Made by a program: the position numbers and the translations under genes. From assembly GCA_021399435.1 (NCBI GenBank), contig JAJTUP010000043.1, forward strand, positions 248,001 to 312,000: a DNA stretch of 64,000 nt, in the 5' to 3' direction. Below are positions 11,109 through 20,854 of this stretch, piece by piece. Position 1 is the first letter of the stretch. Every line of letters begins with the position of its first letter. The stretch comes from Diaporthe sp. PMI_573. Its lineage: Eukaryota; Ascomycota; Sordariomycetes; Diaporthales; Diaporthaceae. The notes under the pieces were generated by a model that ran no database searches, was not told the origin of the DNA, and saw nothing but the letters and a program-made list of their open reading frames with translations.

Positions 11109-11246
11109 TTTCTCGTACGATCTCAGCCTTCACAATAGTGAAGACCTTCTCAAGCAAAAGAATTGAGTAGTTTAGTCGTCTAGAAGTGCTTCTTTCTCGT
11201 ACGATCTCAGCTTCTACCGTAGTAGACGCCTTCTCAAGCAAAAGAA
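11109..11246. repeat. Direct repeat, 84-bp spacing
   Basis: A unit of about 54 bp starting TTTCTCGTACGATCTCAG occurs at 11109 and 11193, each followed by CCTTCTCAAGCAAAAGAA a little further on. On the minus strand both copies read as a repeated LLEK...AEIVRER peptide. Confidence 0.7.
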
Positions 11247-11395
11247 AGAAGTACTCCTGGGATATAGCACAAGCGCACGATTCCCGACTCTCCCGAGGCA
11301 GCACTGCTGCAATCTCCTCAGGCTAGTCGTCTTTGTGCGAGCCTCGTCTCTTCACTCTTGCCAATTTGTGAATTGCCAAGCAATCCACTGATCAG

Positions 11396-11599
11396 TGTTG
11401 AATGGCCTTTGCCATATGGCGATAGTACGTACGTACGTAGGGGTCTGTTGGTTGGTTCTGATTGTATTGCTTGCTTAGGGAAACGGGTGTACTATCGTAC
11501 GAAGGGGAAGAGGCCACTCTTCCCCAGCCGGGCCCCCGGCTGACTAAGCACACCCAACCTATCGAACTACGTGCGATCCAACCAGGTGCTATTCCAACA
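11396..11599 (-). mobile_element. 204-bp copia LTR, solo or 5' LTR
   Basis: On the minus strand it runs from TGTTGGAATAG to CATTCAACA and is a nearly exact inverted copy of the 204-bp LTR at 23684-23887. It is flanked on both sides by ATCAG (11391-11395 and 11600-11604), a 5-bp target duplication expected for an intact insertion or solo LTR. The competing reading is that it is the 5' LTR of a truncated element extending left (to about 10330), because that DNA shares the family's motif bias; the ATCAG match would then be chance. Confidence 0.85.
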
Positions 11600-11632
11600 A
11601 TCAGTATATTAAGAAACGATTTCTTTACTGCT

Positions 11633-11688
11633 ATAATTAGAAATGACTGCTTACATATCTTTGGGTTCACGTTTCAGGATGTATTAGG
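11633..11688. repeat. 56-bp dispersed repeat, copy A
   Basis: It matches 48870-48925 with a single difference. In the other copy a gypsy LTR begins exactly at the right border, so this copy shows the empty site. Confidence 0.85.
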
Positions 11689-11890
11689 GAGAAAAATATT
11701 CAATTTAAGATTTAAGAAATCGCGTAATATAAAACATTATACATAATTATAAATATCGTAGTAGTATTACAAGTTGAAACCTAACATATCTATACTACAG
11801 TGAAATAAAACCATTGAGTTTTATCAACATCCTGGTACTGCACATCATCAAAGCATTTTACATTGCTCCATCTCGACCTGCTTAATCGAC

Positions 11891-12025
11891 ATGGACAGTT
11901 CCGAACAGTCTTATGATTTGGCTCCACTTCTAGAAAATGATTCCTTATGGACACAGAATTATGGCTCAGATATGACAAACCTCTGGGATGTTCAACCGCT
12001 GCCTGTATGCAGTGAATTACAGTAA
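11891..12025 (+). CDS. Small ORF, 44 aa, unrecognised
   Basis: ATG at 11891 and TAA at 12023. The peptide is acidic and Trp/Tyr-containing, starting MDSSEQSYDL. The end of the frame, TTACAGTAAG, resembles a splice donor, so this could be a first exon, but I found no acceptor that keeps a frame with the ORF at 12049. It may be unreal. Confidence 0.2.
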   Translation: MDSSEQSYDLAPLLENDSLWTQNYGSDMTNLWDVQPLPVCSELQ

Positions 12026-12048
12026 GCCTGGGAACTTGCTCCTAGCGG

Positions 12049-12327
12049 ATGAGCAAATCTAACATATTCCCAAGCCCTTCCTATGGCGATAAGGCAGCAA
12101 ACCTACGCCAGCTCGAGCAATCACTTCAAAACATTGAAAATTATACAAGGGAGGTATCTCATAAAGTGGACCGGTTAACACAGAAGATGGATGGAATTGA
12201 ACAGGTAATCCAGTCGTTAAAGGGCGGCATGAGCGCTTTCACAAAATCGCTTGCAGAGCTCTTACAACCTTTCTATAATTGGATGACAGACAAAGTAGAA
12301 GGCAATGACGGCCTGAAGGAAGCCTAA
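12049..12327 (+). CDS. Small coiled-coil protein, 92 aa
   Basis: ATG to stop without introns. Residues 18-68 carry regularly spaced Leu/Ile/Met (LRQLEQSLQNIENY, then KVDRLTQKMDGIEQVI), typical of an alpha-helical coiled coil. No signal peptide, membrane segment or known domain is visible. It could be the C-terminal part of a longer spliced gene starting near 11891. Confidence 0.4.
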   Translation: MSKSNIFPSPSYGDKAANLRQLEQSLQNIENYTREVSHKVDRLTQKMDGIEQVIQSLKGGMSAFTKSLAELLQPFYNWMTDKVEGNDGLKEA

Positions 12328-13094
12328 GTAGATCGTCGCAGTGAGTACTTTGATAGACGACTAGTTGGGCAACAAAGTGGATTTGTTGGGTGCTTATTTG
12401 GCTTATTTGTGCCAGACAATACTTAGTTGGGCTGATTAGTTCACTCGAGTTTCCAAAACAGTAAAAGTCCTTCACACGCCACATACTTCGTCTCGTTCAT
12501 CAGTGGACGTAAAATATAGAGAGAAATATCCAGTTTAGAGTCGATGACCAAAGCTTTGTGGAAGGCTAAGTACTAAACCGCACTTATTGGAAGAAATAAT
12601 ACCGGATTTTTTTCGACATCTACTGGGGTAGGAGCCATAACATGACCGACAAGGATGTCACGGATGAAGTCCGTCGGCGTGTCCGAGCTGGCAGCGGGCG
12701 ACGCCAAGATGATCCTCGCTGAGAACATGGACCGCGCGTTCGCAGACGGGGCGTTTGGCTGCCGTGGTTCGCTTGTGAAAATGATCGCGGTGAGAGGGAG
12801 GGGTTCAGGCCGGTGGCTGGGACAAACAATCGTTGCCGAACACGTAGTCTGGCTGGAACTCAAAACTCACGCTCCAGGGGCGGTATGATTAATCATGATT
12901 TTGGGTACGCCATCTATTTCCTTCAGTGTGAATATCCAGTTTCATCGGTCAATGATCATTCGTCCGCAGTAGCCTGTTTCAAACGATGAATGTCTGGACT
13001 CAACAAGGACAATGTCCATCAGGCTGCGTAGTCCGGATTGTCAGCCTCGCGCAAAACGTCCGGCTGGCGTTGGGCCGACCTCCTGCACGAGGCG

Positions 13095-13345
13095 GGACCG
13101 CTGCATGCCACTATTCCCACACACTTAAGGGCACCAAATAAGCACTATTAGACCCAAGTGTTGGCAAACTTTGCCTAAATTAAACAAATTAAGCACTATT
13201 AGACCTAAGTGTTGGCAAATGTTGCCTACATTGCCCACGATGCCTACGTCGTCGCCTATGTGACCCAGTTATCAAATAGTAAGACAATAAAGCCGGGCAT
13301 CACGGCGACGATCTCGTCCTGCGTTTCCTTGGGTATCTTCTAGCA
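13095..13345. repeat. Dispersed repeat, also at about 57660-58095
   Basis: It shares long stretches with the second copy, e.g. GCCACTATTCCCACACA, CACCAAATAAGCACTATTAG, and the downstream AAAGCCGGGCAT and ATCTCGTCCT. The right copy carries an inserted LTR; this one does not. Here the AAGCACTATTAGACC unit is itself tandemly duplicated (13141 and 13190). Confidence 0.75.
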
Positions 13346-14662
13346 GAGAACATATCCTGGTTTAGGACAACTACCGCTTGAGCAGATCTACCAGTATCCA
13401 CTGACTGACGAATCGATAAGCCACTTGGACTACTTCGAAGCATCATGCAGCGAAGCAACGTCCACCTGTATGGGTAACACCAAGTTCCGTCGTTGTATCT
13501 CCTTGTGTGATGAAGCTGAGAAGTGTAAGTTGATGCCGAGTTGCAAGGCTCTGCAAGGCTTATTCAGGCGTGTTTAGCGATGTTGAAATTGAAATGGAGA
13601 AGTTGCTCGGGATTGCCTGGGTCACAATATACTATATATCATTCAGGGATCGACTTTACTTCCTCTTTCTTTTGCAAGCTTTCACTAGTATCCATAAGCC
13701 GTATTGAGAATAAACAGTCAGATCTATTGACCTTATCGACCGCCCAAGGCACCGAGCGGGAGCATTTGAATGAGTCCGACTCTGCAAGCGGAAATTAGAG
13801 GCGGCGGCGGCCGGAGAGCAGAGTGCGTCCCTTGTGTGTGGCCCTCAGGGTGAGATAGTGTGGTACTCCTTATCTCCAACCCATGCAACAAGGTATGTTT
13901 GGACGTGAGTCGTTTGGACACGCATCGGCAGGGAGCTCTCGTCATCGCTCACAAGACGGGAGGTTGCAAAAGTACAGCACCCCTGACCAATGATATTTGT
14001 CCCGCGCCTCACGCCGAAGTCCCAATGTCCTTATAGTCTGTATTTTTTGGAAGTACTTTAGTTGGACAGAAGTACATATGCAAAAGCGTGAAAATACAGT
14101 ATATACGTTCGAAAGCACTATAGGACAGTACATGATTTGCCTTTACTTTTAGAAACGGTGTGGCAGTAGCGGCTATATAAATAATTAATATGTCCTGCTC
14201 CTTTTTCACTTTACGCCCATGGCCGGACAGCTTCCCTTTCTGAGAAAAAGTACAAAGTGCCAGTTTTACATTCGCTCGGTAGCCTTGTCGCAAATTTTAT
14301 TTTCTCCTGCTAAACACTACTCACGAAGCTTGCTCGACCTCATCAGCCGAACAACACAATATTATCTCGGCCAATGCTCTAGTATCATCCTTACGCGCCT
14401 CGCCCAACATGCTCTTTTCAAAGATCAAGCCGATTCTGTGAGAGAAGCGAGCCAATCCACCCTGTTCATCCCAATCAGTTGAGCCCGAATCGCCGTGCCT
14501 ACGAGTAGGATCCACCTGACTTTCCAACGCCCTGAAGTATCGAGACAATCTGGTTGGCTTACATATAAGCCGATCAATGGTGGGCTATTTTTAAACTAGT
14601 GTTGGGCAAGTTCTGCTTATTATTGTCAGCCAAATCCCACAGCTCATTCCCACTTTGTATAA

Positions 14663-14820
14663 CCTTTTGCACCTTTTGCACCTTTGCACTGTTGCACCTT
14701 TTGCACCTTTTGCACCTTTTGCACCTTTTGCACCTTTGCACTGTTGCACCTTTTGCACCTTTTGCACCTTTTGCACCTTTGCGCACCTTTGCACTGTTGC
14801 ACCTTTGTGCCTTTGCAGGT
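14663..14820. repeat. Minisatellite, 9-bp unit TTTTGCACC
   Basis: About 15 units of TTTTGCACC, interrupted by TTTGCACTG variants. Every frame is open across it because the unit is a multiple of three; translations such as (KGA)n are not genes. Confidence 0.9.
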
Positions 14821-15106
14821 TGGCTCTTGGCACCCTTGCACCTTGGCGCCTTTCCGCCACCTTCTACCTTTCTTGGCACCTTTGGCGCCTGTGAAACGTG
14901 TGCTGTGTATGCCACCTGCGACCCATCCTGGAACCCGGACCTTGGATCGGTGCCTATCCCGGTTCCTGGGTGCCGGCGTCAAGAGATATAATGCTCTCCT
15001 TTTCAACCTATAGATTATTCTTAGCATCCCTTCCACAGCATTCCAAATTGCCCTCTGCAAGGTGTCCCTTAAGCAGACGGACAGTGCGTTTATGCCCAAC
15101 TAATTA

Positions 15107-15917
15107 ATGGATAGAACTTGGGCGGGCGACCCTATGGAGGGTGTAGAGCGCACCTTACCAGTACTCGAGGGAAGTTTCGGGCGATCTTTTTCCCAAAACG
15201 CACCTCGATGGGAACCCGAGGCCGCCATGCAAGATCCTATACCATGTTTTGTGTGTGCTGCGCTATTCCCTACTCCTGAGGAGCTCTATATGCATCTCAG
15301 ATCTTATCAGGTAAGAATAAAAGGCATTTACTAGGAGTAAGCTAACATACGCTTTAGTCTGAAATTACGGCATTGATTGTTAAACTACACGAGCTTCTTA
15401 CGCACCATGGCCGAGACCCTAAGTTTGTTTGCCAGACCCCAGGCAATAGCAACGACGCCGAACAGCATTACGAGAGATTCGGCCGCGGCCGCAATTGTAA
15501 TCAAGATGCAAGATCTCCAGCTTGGGCGCCAAAAAGACACAAGTACTCGAAGCGGACCATCGGAAGAGAGACAGCCTACGATCAACGATTCGCATGCCCA
15601 CACGAAGACTGCAAGGGGCTACAAATCACATTCAGAAGACAACAGGATCTTATACGGCATTATACCATCCGTATGCCTCTTTCTATACTAACACTTTCAT
15701 TGATATATGGCTCTGACAACTACTCTTAGATTGTGAATGCAATGAATTCTGTCAGTATTGTTCCACCACCTTCACTCAAGCAAGCAAATATATAACGCAC
15801 AAATGCTTGAGGAAAGGGGAGGGTGATCAGAAGAAATACATTAAGATGCGGATCAAAGAATTGCGCAAAGACGCCAAAAGAGAGTTGCGTCTGAGGAACA
15901 CAGGCACCAGCGGTTAG
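15107..15917 (+). CDS. C2H2-type zinc finger protein, 234 aa
   Basis: Three exons: 15107-15310, 15358-15670 and 15730-15917. Introns of 47 and 59 bp have GTAAGA/TAG and GTATGC/TAG ends, and the first has a GCTAAC branch site. The joined protein has a finger at CFVCAALFPTPEELYMHL near residue 47, then RFACPHEDCKGLQITFRRQQDLIRH, and a last finger CQYCSTTFTQASKYITHKC that is only complete when exons 2 and 3 are joined; this supports the splice model. The Lys/Arg-rich tail could be a nuclear signal. A role as a DNA- or RNA-binding regulator is inferred from the fold only. The stop lies about 20 bp before the broken glucanase. Confidence 0.65.
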
Positions 15918-15937
15918 GGCCAATCTCCGGTATCGAC

Positions 15938-16480
15938 ATCAGACCCTAATTACGGGGTCAACTGGGGTATCACAGAATTCACTTGGTCAGGCAGTGGACT
16001 TACAGTAGACCTATCATATGTTGACCAAGTCGGCCTGCCGATGGGTCTTTCGGTTTACGCAGAGGATGGAATGGATCACATTAGCCCTGGCCTGCCTTTA
16101 GATGCCGTCGAAACCATCTGTAACCAGTTGAAGGAAATAGACCCGGATTGGGGTTCAATGTGTATATATGATGAATCTGACAGCGCCTTACGTGCATTGG
16201 CACCGCAAATATGGCTTGGCCACAATTCTTGCAGTAATCTGCGGGGATTTTATGAACCATATATCCAAAAGGTGTGGGAGAAGTATTCGGAAGCTAATCT
16301 AACAGTCGATAACTACAGTATGTCGCGTTTTCTAAACAAACCCAGCTAGTCCTCCTCACACCATCTCGCTTATTAAGAGTGGCCACCTGCAAAGTCAAAC
16401 GTGCAAACGAAACAAGCAGTCTTTCGCCAGTACCGTGTTATACGCTATTGGCGAAGGGAAGTAAGTCATTTCAGCCGTGA
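15938..16480 (+). pseudogene. GH64 beta-1,3-glucanase-like gene, middle part
   Basis: The plus frame carries GH64 landmarks: LTVDLSYVDQVGLPMGLSVY, then ETICNQLKEIDPDW, LRALAPQIWLG, and FYEPYIQKVWEKY. A probable intron starts at GTATGT (about 16318), and the next coding piece ends AIGEG before a GTAAGT donor at about 16460. The N-terminus, including any secretion signal, is missing. The C-terminal half is found on the opposite strand immediately to the right. GH64 enzymes cleave beta-1,3-glucan and are secreted; this copy cannot make a normal enzyme. Confidence 0.65.
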
Positions 16481-16521
16481 AGCTGGACTCCACAGACACC
16501 TATTAACACTAATGAATCATC

Positions 16522-16905
16522 CTAGCGAATTGTTATCTGGATCGACAGTGGTTTTTCAACAGTAAAAAGTCCAGCCTCATTTTCCCCAGCAGCGTCCACG
16601 TCGTCGAATGGAAAGGTGTATGCCCCTCCCGTACCGTCAGGAAGGAGGTTGCCATGTACTATTCGAGCAAACTGGTGAGTAATATCTGCTGCATAATAGT
16701 TTGAGCTTTTAAGGCCAGGAATAACATCGCCGTCGTCCAGAAGCAGTGTTGAACGCACAAAAGCTGCACAAAGTCGCGGCCACGTCCGCATGTGTTGCTC
16801 ATTCTGAGCTTGGGTTGTGAACGGCCCCCCACTGCATCTGAAGATATCCATCGTAGTTGGTTTCTGGTATCGAAAAGAGTTCCCATCGTCTTATATGCAC
16901 AGCAA
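16522..16905 (-). pseudogene. GH64 beta-1,3-glucanase-like gene, C-terminal part, inverted
   Basis: The minus strand reads SFRYQKPTTMDIFRCSGGPF, then PRLCAAFVRSTLLL, ITHQFARIVHGN and AYTFPFDDV, the expected order for the second half of GH64. It ends at a stop at 16524-16522 and lacks the first half, which lies head-to-head with it on the plus strand. A single inversion of about 0.4 kb inside one gene explains both pieces. An alternative is two separate truncated copies. Confidence 0.7.
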
Positions 16906-17876
16906 ATTGCTGTCCTCTACCCGACACGTTACCATCGGGCCGTCATCACGGACCTGTGTATATGAAAAGCGGGTCGAAAATCCTCGCCATGCAATTAGGT
17001 GCTTGAGGACATCCCCCCCAGCGGCCGAGACAAGGGCATTGTGGAGTGATCAGTTCCCTGCATACGCAGAGAGTATTAGCTTCTGAACTTAAGAAACGAT
17101 CTAGCCAGCCTCTACAGTGAATTCAAGTCTACAATAACCTCGACCCTCTCTAAACGCGTGTCTACCGAAAATGCCTTCTTTCTAGCTTCTATCTAGTCAC
17201 CTATTCTTGATCGCTGCGGTGCTTCGTCCCTTAAGTCTAGGGTCCGTCAATTACACATGCACCCTTACCAAGCGAGAATTTTCCCACGTCAAGTCAGAAA
17301 TTGAGCAACGCCTGCGAAGGCAAGGGTCTCATCTAGAGGCTATTGTCGACTGTGTGAATGACGAGAGAATGCTCAACGACGTGTGCTCGTTTCAGCGAGG
17401 TAAACCTGCCAGGGAGAGTAAAGAATCGGCCAGGATGGTCCACAGTGCCACGGCGGCCGTAATATCACACCAGACAGAAGCTTTGTTCGCTTCGATAATC
17501 ATTAGGTGGTATATCTGCGGTCATCACGAAAACTAATGACGAAGTGTCTACCGTATAGGCCAGAGTTGACAGACCAAAATATAGATGGAATTGACGTGAA
17601 TGGGAGATAAATTGCCCGAACTCGGCGAGCGCAGTTTGACTTCAAGTCAGGACCCGCGTTTCTTATTAGACACGGAAATTAGTGTTCAATGCTACATAGG
17701 ACATAAAATAGTGACCTAATTCTGGTCGGAGATTATTTGGCCCACCCCGCGCTGATTTTTGACTTATAGATGGTGGTGGGCCCCGTTTTGTACAAAGTGT
17801 AAACCTTCTCATTGCATCTTGTTCTCAGCATCTCGCAGTCTTTCTTCGTACCAACCAAGCTGCAGTGTACGTCTTC
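16906..17876. other. Gene-free interval
   Basis: An ORF at 17207-17536 has no recognisable features, and I see no repeats. Confidence 0.4.
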
Positions 17877-18500
17877 TCAACACCTATTCTCATAGTTCGG
17901 TGGTGTCTGTTGTTTAGCCGCTGCGTCCTGCCGTTTTGCTGCTGCCTGAGCCCTGACTCTCTTTGTCTGGTAATGATCACACGTAAATAAAATGACAGTA
18001 GTCACCACAGCGGTGATTATACAGGTAGCGCCATAGCCGGCCTGCGCGACAGATCCGAAGTAAATGATGTTGTAGTACAGGATGCGATCGTGGCCGCCAA
18101 ACTTTGCAAAAGAGGTCTGTAAACCCTGAATTTTGTCGGCGCTATAGCCACCAATAACAACGTAGAGCAGGGAAACCGCGAGCTGAAGCAATATAAAAAT
18201 CGTAATGCTACAGTGGTTGTCTGCCAGCCACCTCCGGTGGAGTGCTAGCACAACCCCGAAGGCGCTGAATAAGGCCGCAGGAACTGCTGCCATCACTGAA
18301 GCGACGAGAAGGTTGCTTTGGAGTGCCGCGAAGTTCATATCCAGGATCACCTGGGTGTTGTCAACATAGCCGGATCTCGCTCGTTCCCGCAGGACAATTG
18401 CAAAGCGGATGTTGGCCGAACTCAGGGCAGAGGCGACCAGTGTAAGGAAGGTGAGGAGCAGGACCAGTGCGCGATACCTAATAACATATTTAGAAGACAT
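17877..18500 (-). CDS. Four-TM membrane protein, 207 aa, unknown function
   Basis: Single exon from ATG 18500-18498. There are four hydrophobic segments at about residues 10-30, 62-86, 97-118 and 150-172. The loop between TM1 and TM2 is charged and the C-terminal tail is Lys/Arg/Gln/Ala-rich (KRVRAQAAAKRQ), presumably cytosolic. The topology resembles small fungal MARVEL/SUR7-like membrane proteins, but no diagnostic motif is present, so no function is assigned. The frame is uninterrupted. Confidence 0.65.
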   Translation of the reverse strand: MSSKYVIRYRALVLLLTFLTLVASALSSANIRFAIVLRERARSGYVDNTQVILDMNFAALQSNLLVASVMAAVPAALFSAFGVVLALHRRWLADNHCSITIFILLQLAVSLLYVVIGGYSADKIQGLQTSFAKFGGHDRILYYNIIYFGSVAQAGYGATCIITAVVTTVILFTCDHYQTKRVRAQAAAKRQDAAAKQQTPPNYENRC

Positions 18501-20164
18501 TGCCGAGGCTTAAGGTTGTTGATAAATATGTGCTGAGGTGGTAGTGCTTGAGGTATGCAATAAATGTAAGGTATGAGGGTGAGGAGGCTGAAGTCTCCAG
18601 ACCCGCCTCTTTATACCTCTCTTCTCCCGGTAAGATGGTTGGCGATTCTTCTGGAGGCCTCTCGTAGCATCGACACTCAAAGTGAAGCCTGTCTTAGCCG
18701 GCTTCTCTTAGGCTGTGTGTGTAGGCTCTTGGCACGGCTTCCTGGATGTGGCTCAGCACCTCCAATGCCTTCATTTATCACTCTCGGCCTTTTTGTCTCC
18801 GGTGTTGGCTAAAGGGGCTCGCGTGAATCTGCCTGTCGGTTAGTTATGGGATATCGAGTCGTTAGATGCTAAGCATTCTGACCGGCCTCTATATCCCAAG
18901 CCAAGGACGACAACGGCTCGGTGACCACTAGTTAGCCGTCCTGATTGAGTCGCTGGTGTAGTGTCGGCGGTTCCTCCGGCATCTGTACAAACGAGACACA
19001 GGGCACTGAGCTCACTGCTACACAACCTATCGCTGAACATGACCTTCCGGCCGAATGCGTCACTGTTGTCCAGGGTCATTCCTCAGACGGTACAACACTC
19101 TTGCAGAGGTGTTGCAGGTCGCGGAGCAAAGAGTTGGCCATATCTTCCACATCCACGAGGACAAGTGAATATCCTCGGGAGTCCCAGTCAAATACATATT
19201 GAACAATGCCCTCCTCTTCTGTTTTTGTTAATCTCTTGTTGTTGGGGTGGGTATCTTGTCGCGCAGTTCGGCCGGCCATTCTGGAGCGGAGGGTCGTTTC
19301 GGGTATCGCGTATATTCGAGATGCACGACTTGTGCTTAGTTTTGGGTCTTTTGAATAGCTTGGATAGCAAGCTGAATAGTGGATTCTTTTGTTTTGCCCA
19401 TTTTAGGATGTGGCGCGAGAAAACGCGGTTAGAAGGTGGGCCATGACAGTTTCTGGAAAAGCGCGCCGTTCGTTGGGGTGCGCCGCTCGTTGGTGTTTCA
19501 CGTTAAAAAGTATTGTATTTTGCAAATGTGATGTCTTTTCGCTCTGGAAGTGCAAAGACGTGCTTGAAAAGTATATAGAGCACACCCTAGATCTAAATTC
19601 TTTTGTCCCTATGCTTTTCAGTACTGTACTTAGAAAACAACATGTGTTTGAAAATTGGCTTAATGCACTGTACTTTTGGTTTAGCACAATCCCATTGAAC
19701 TTAACGTCTTAGGCTAACTGCTACAGTAGCTCGCTGCTCGTACAGCATCTGACGGGAGGATTGGATACCTCCGTTTCGCCTGACAAAAGAAAATAGCGGT
19801 AATATCTGTCTTTCCAACTAGTACGGTACTATGGCTAAAATACAGTACGTACGTACGTACGTGTACTGTAAGGTCGCATCACTAGCGTAGGGTGCGTAGG
19901 GTGTTTCAGTCACGACGAATCACGTCTCGTTCGCCATCAACTTTTCCCTCCCTTCTACCCATGCCTAAGGAATCATCACCTCTGTTGTCTGCCCAATATC
20001 GGCCCCCGCAAAATCTGCCGAACTATACAAAAGACACTGCAAGCCTCTCCCAGCCATGTTCTTTCTTATGTTGGCGCTGGATTTGTTATTGTGAGTCCTC
20101 CCAGCCTTCCTCTTTTTTTTTATTTTTTTTTATTTTTTATTTTTTTTACCAACACACCTTCCAA
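18501..20164. other. Gene-free interval ending in a T-rich tract
   Basis: No supported gene. An (ACGT)n run lies at 19847-19862. A poly-T/TA tract (20110-20147) sits just upstream of the ATG at 20165 and may be a pyrimidine-rich promoter element. Confidence 0.4.
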
Positions 20165-20773
20165 ATGCCCACAGACGACCGTATCGACAGACTGCTTGCA
20201 AAGATGAGCAAGACAGGCTCGTCAGAGATGTCGCCTTCCAAGGTGGAATCTGGCGATGGCCCAGGCCCTGGTGAGTATTTACGGCCTCTTTTGCCCAGGT
20301 GTGACACCACGATAAAAAGAGGTTCACTGACCCATTTCACAGCCATCCCACCCTTCTCCGGCTACTCTGTCGGACCTGAGCGACCCCCCATGACCAACTC
20401 GCCCAGATGTCCATTTTCCGGGTCGTTTACCAGCGGCCCCATTCCAGCTCCTGGAACTCACCAGGATCAATTTGCGGCAGTCCTCTGTCCCTCTCGTTAC
20501 AGTTCCATGCCCACCCCTCCGATGGGCATGGAGTTGAGCATGAGCGCGCCCTCCCCGAATCCCTCCCTCCAGCGTCCTTCCACGTTCAATATGCACTTTG
20601 CTGCTCCAGGCGTCGCTACTCTTGAAGCCCTGCCTGCGCCCAACCGGGTGGCCAGCTATGTTCCACCCGACGTGGGCTCGCCGCAAGTAATATCAACCGG
20701 CAGGTCCGTATACAGCAATAAGGGCCGAGGCCCAGCTGTACCTGTCCAAGGTGCACCGGCGACAACTTGGTAA
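20165..20773 (+). CDS. Proline/serine-rich hypothetical protein, possibly 3'-truncated
   Basis: Start at MPTDDRIDRLLAKM (20165). A 72-bp intron (20271-20342, GTGAGT...CACAG) keeps the frame, giving 178 aa to a TAA at 20771. The protein is low-complexity, rich in Pro, Ser, Met and Gly, without a known domain. The stop codon is embedded in TTGGTAAGTAAATAA, a near-perfect splice donor, so the original gene may have spliced on into sequence now replaced by the copia fragment that starts about 80 bp downstream. It could instead be a gag-like remnant of the same element. Confidence 0.4.
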   Translation: MPTDDRIDRLLAKMSKTGSSEMSPSKVESGDGPGPGEYLRPLLPRCDTTIKRGSLTHFTAIPPFSGYSVGPERPPMTNSPRCPFSGSFTSGPIPAPGTHQDQFAAVLCPSRYSSMPTPPMGMELSMSAPSPNPSLQRPSTFNMHFAAPGVATLEALPAPNRVASYVPPDVGSPQVISTGRSVYSNKGRGPAVPVQGAPATTW

Positions 20774-20854
20774 GTAAATAACCACGAGGCTGGCATCTCT
20801 CCCAGCTGGGCTTAAGGTAGAGTTCCCAGAAGGAGTCCCGGATGAGTATTCCTT

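Larger units (their letters stand above)
12328..15106. other. Gene-poor interval
   Basis: The plus frame at about 12655-12888 (SELAAGDAKMILAENMDRAF) looks mildly protein-like but cannot be assigned. A dispersed repeat (13095-13345) and a 9-bp minisatellite (14663-14820) are listed separately. Otherwise I see nothing. Confidence 0.4.

Noticed and set aside
14663..14820. Regular short repeats resembling a CRISPR array
   Set aside because: The units are 9 bp with no unique spacers, in a fungal genome; it is a minisatellite.
14574..15099. Long open frames on both strands rich in Lys-Gly-Ala or Cys-Thr-Phe repeats
   Set aside because: They are translations of the 9-bp minisatellite; the unit is a multiple of three so all frames stay open.
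20324..20686. 120-codon minus-strand frame rich in Gly/Arg
   Set aside because: It is antisense to the proline-rich gene, with no protein-like pattern of its own.
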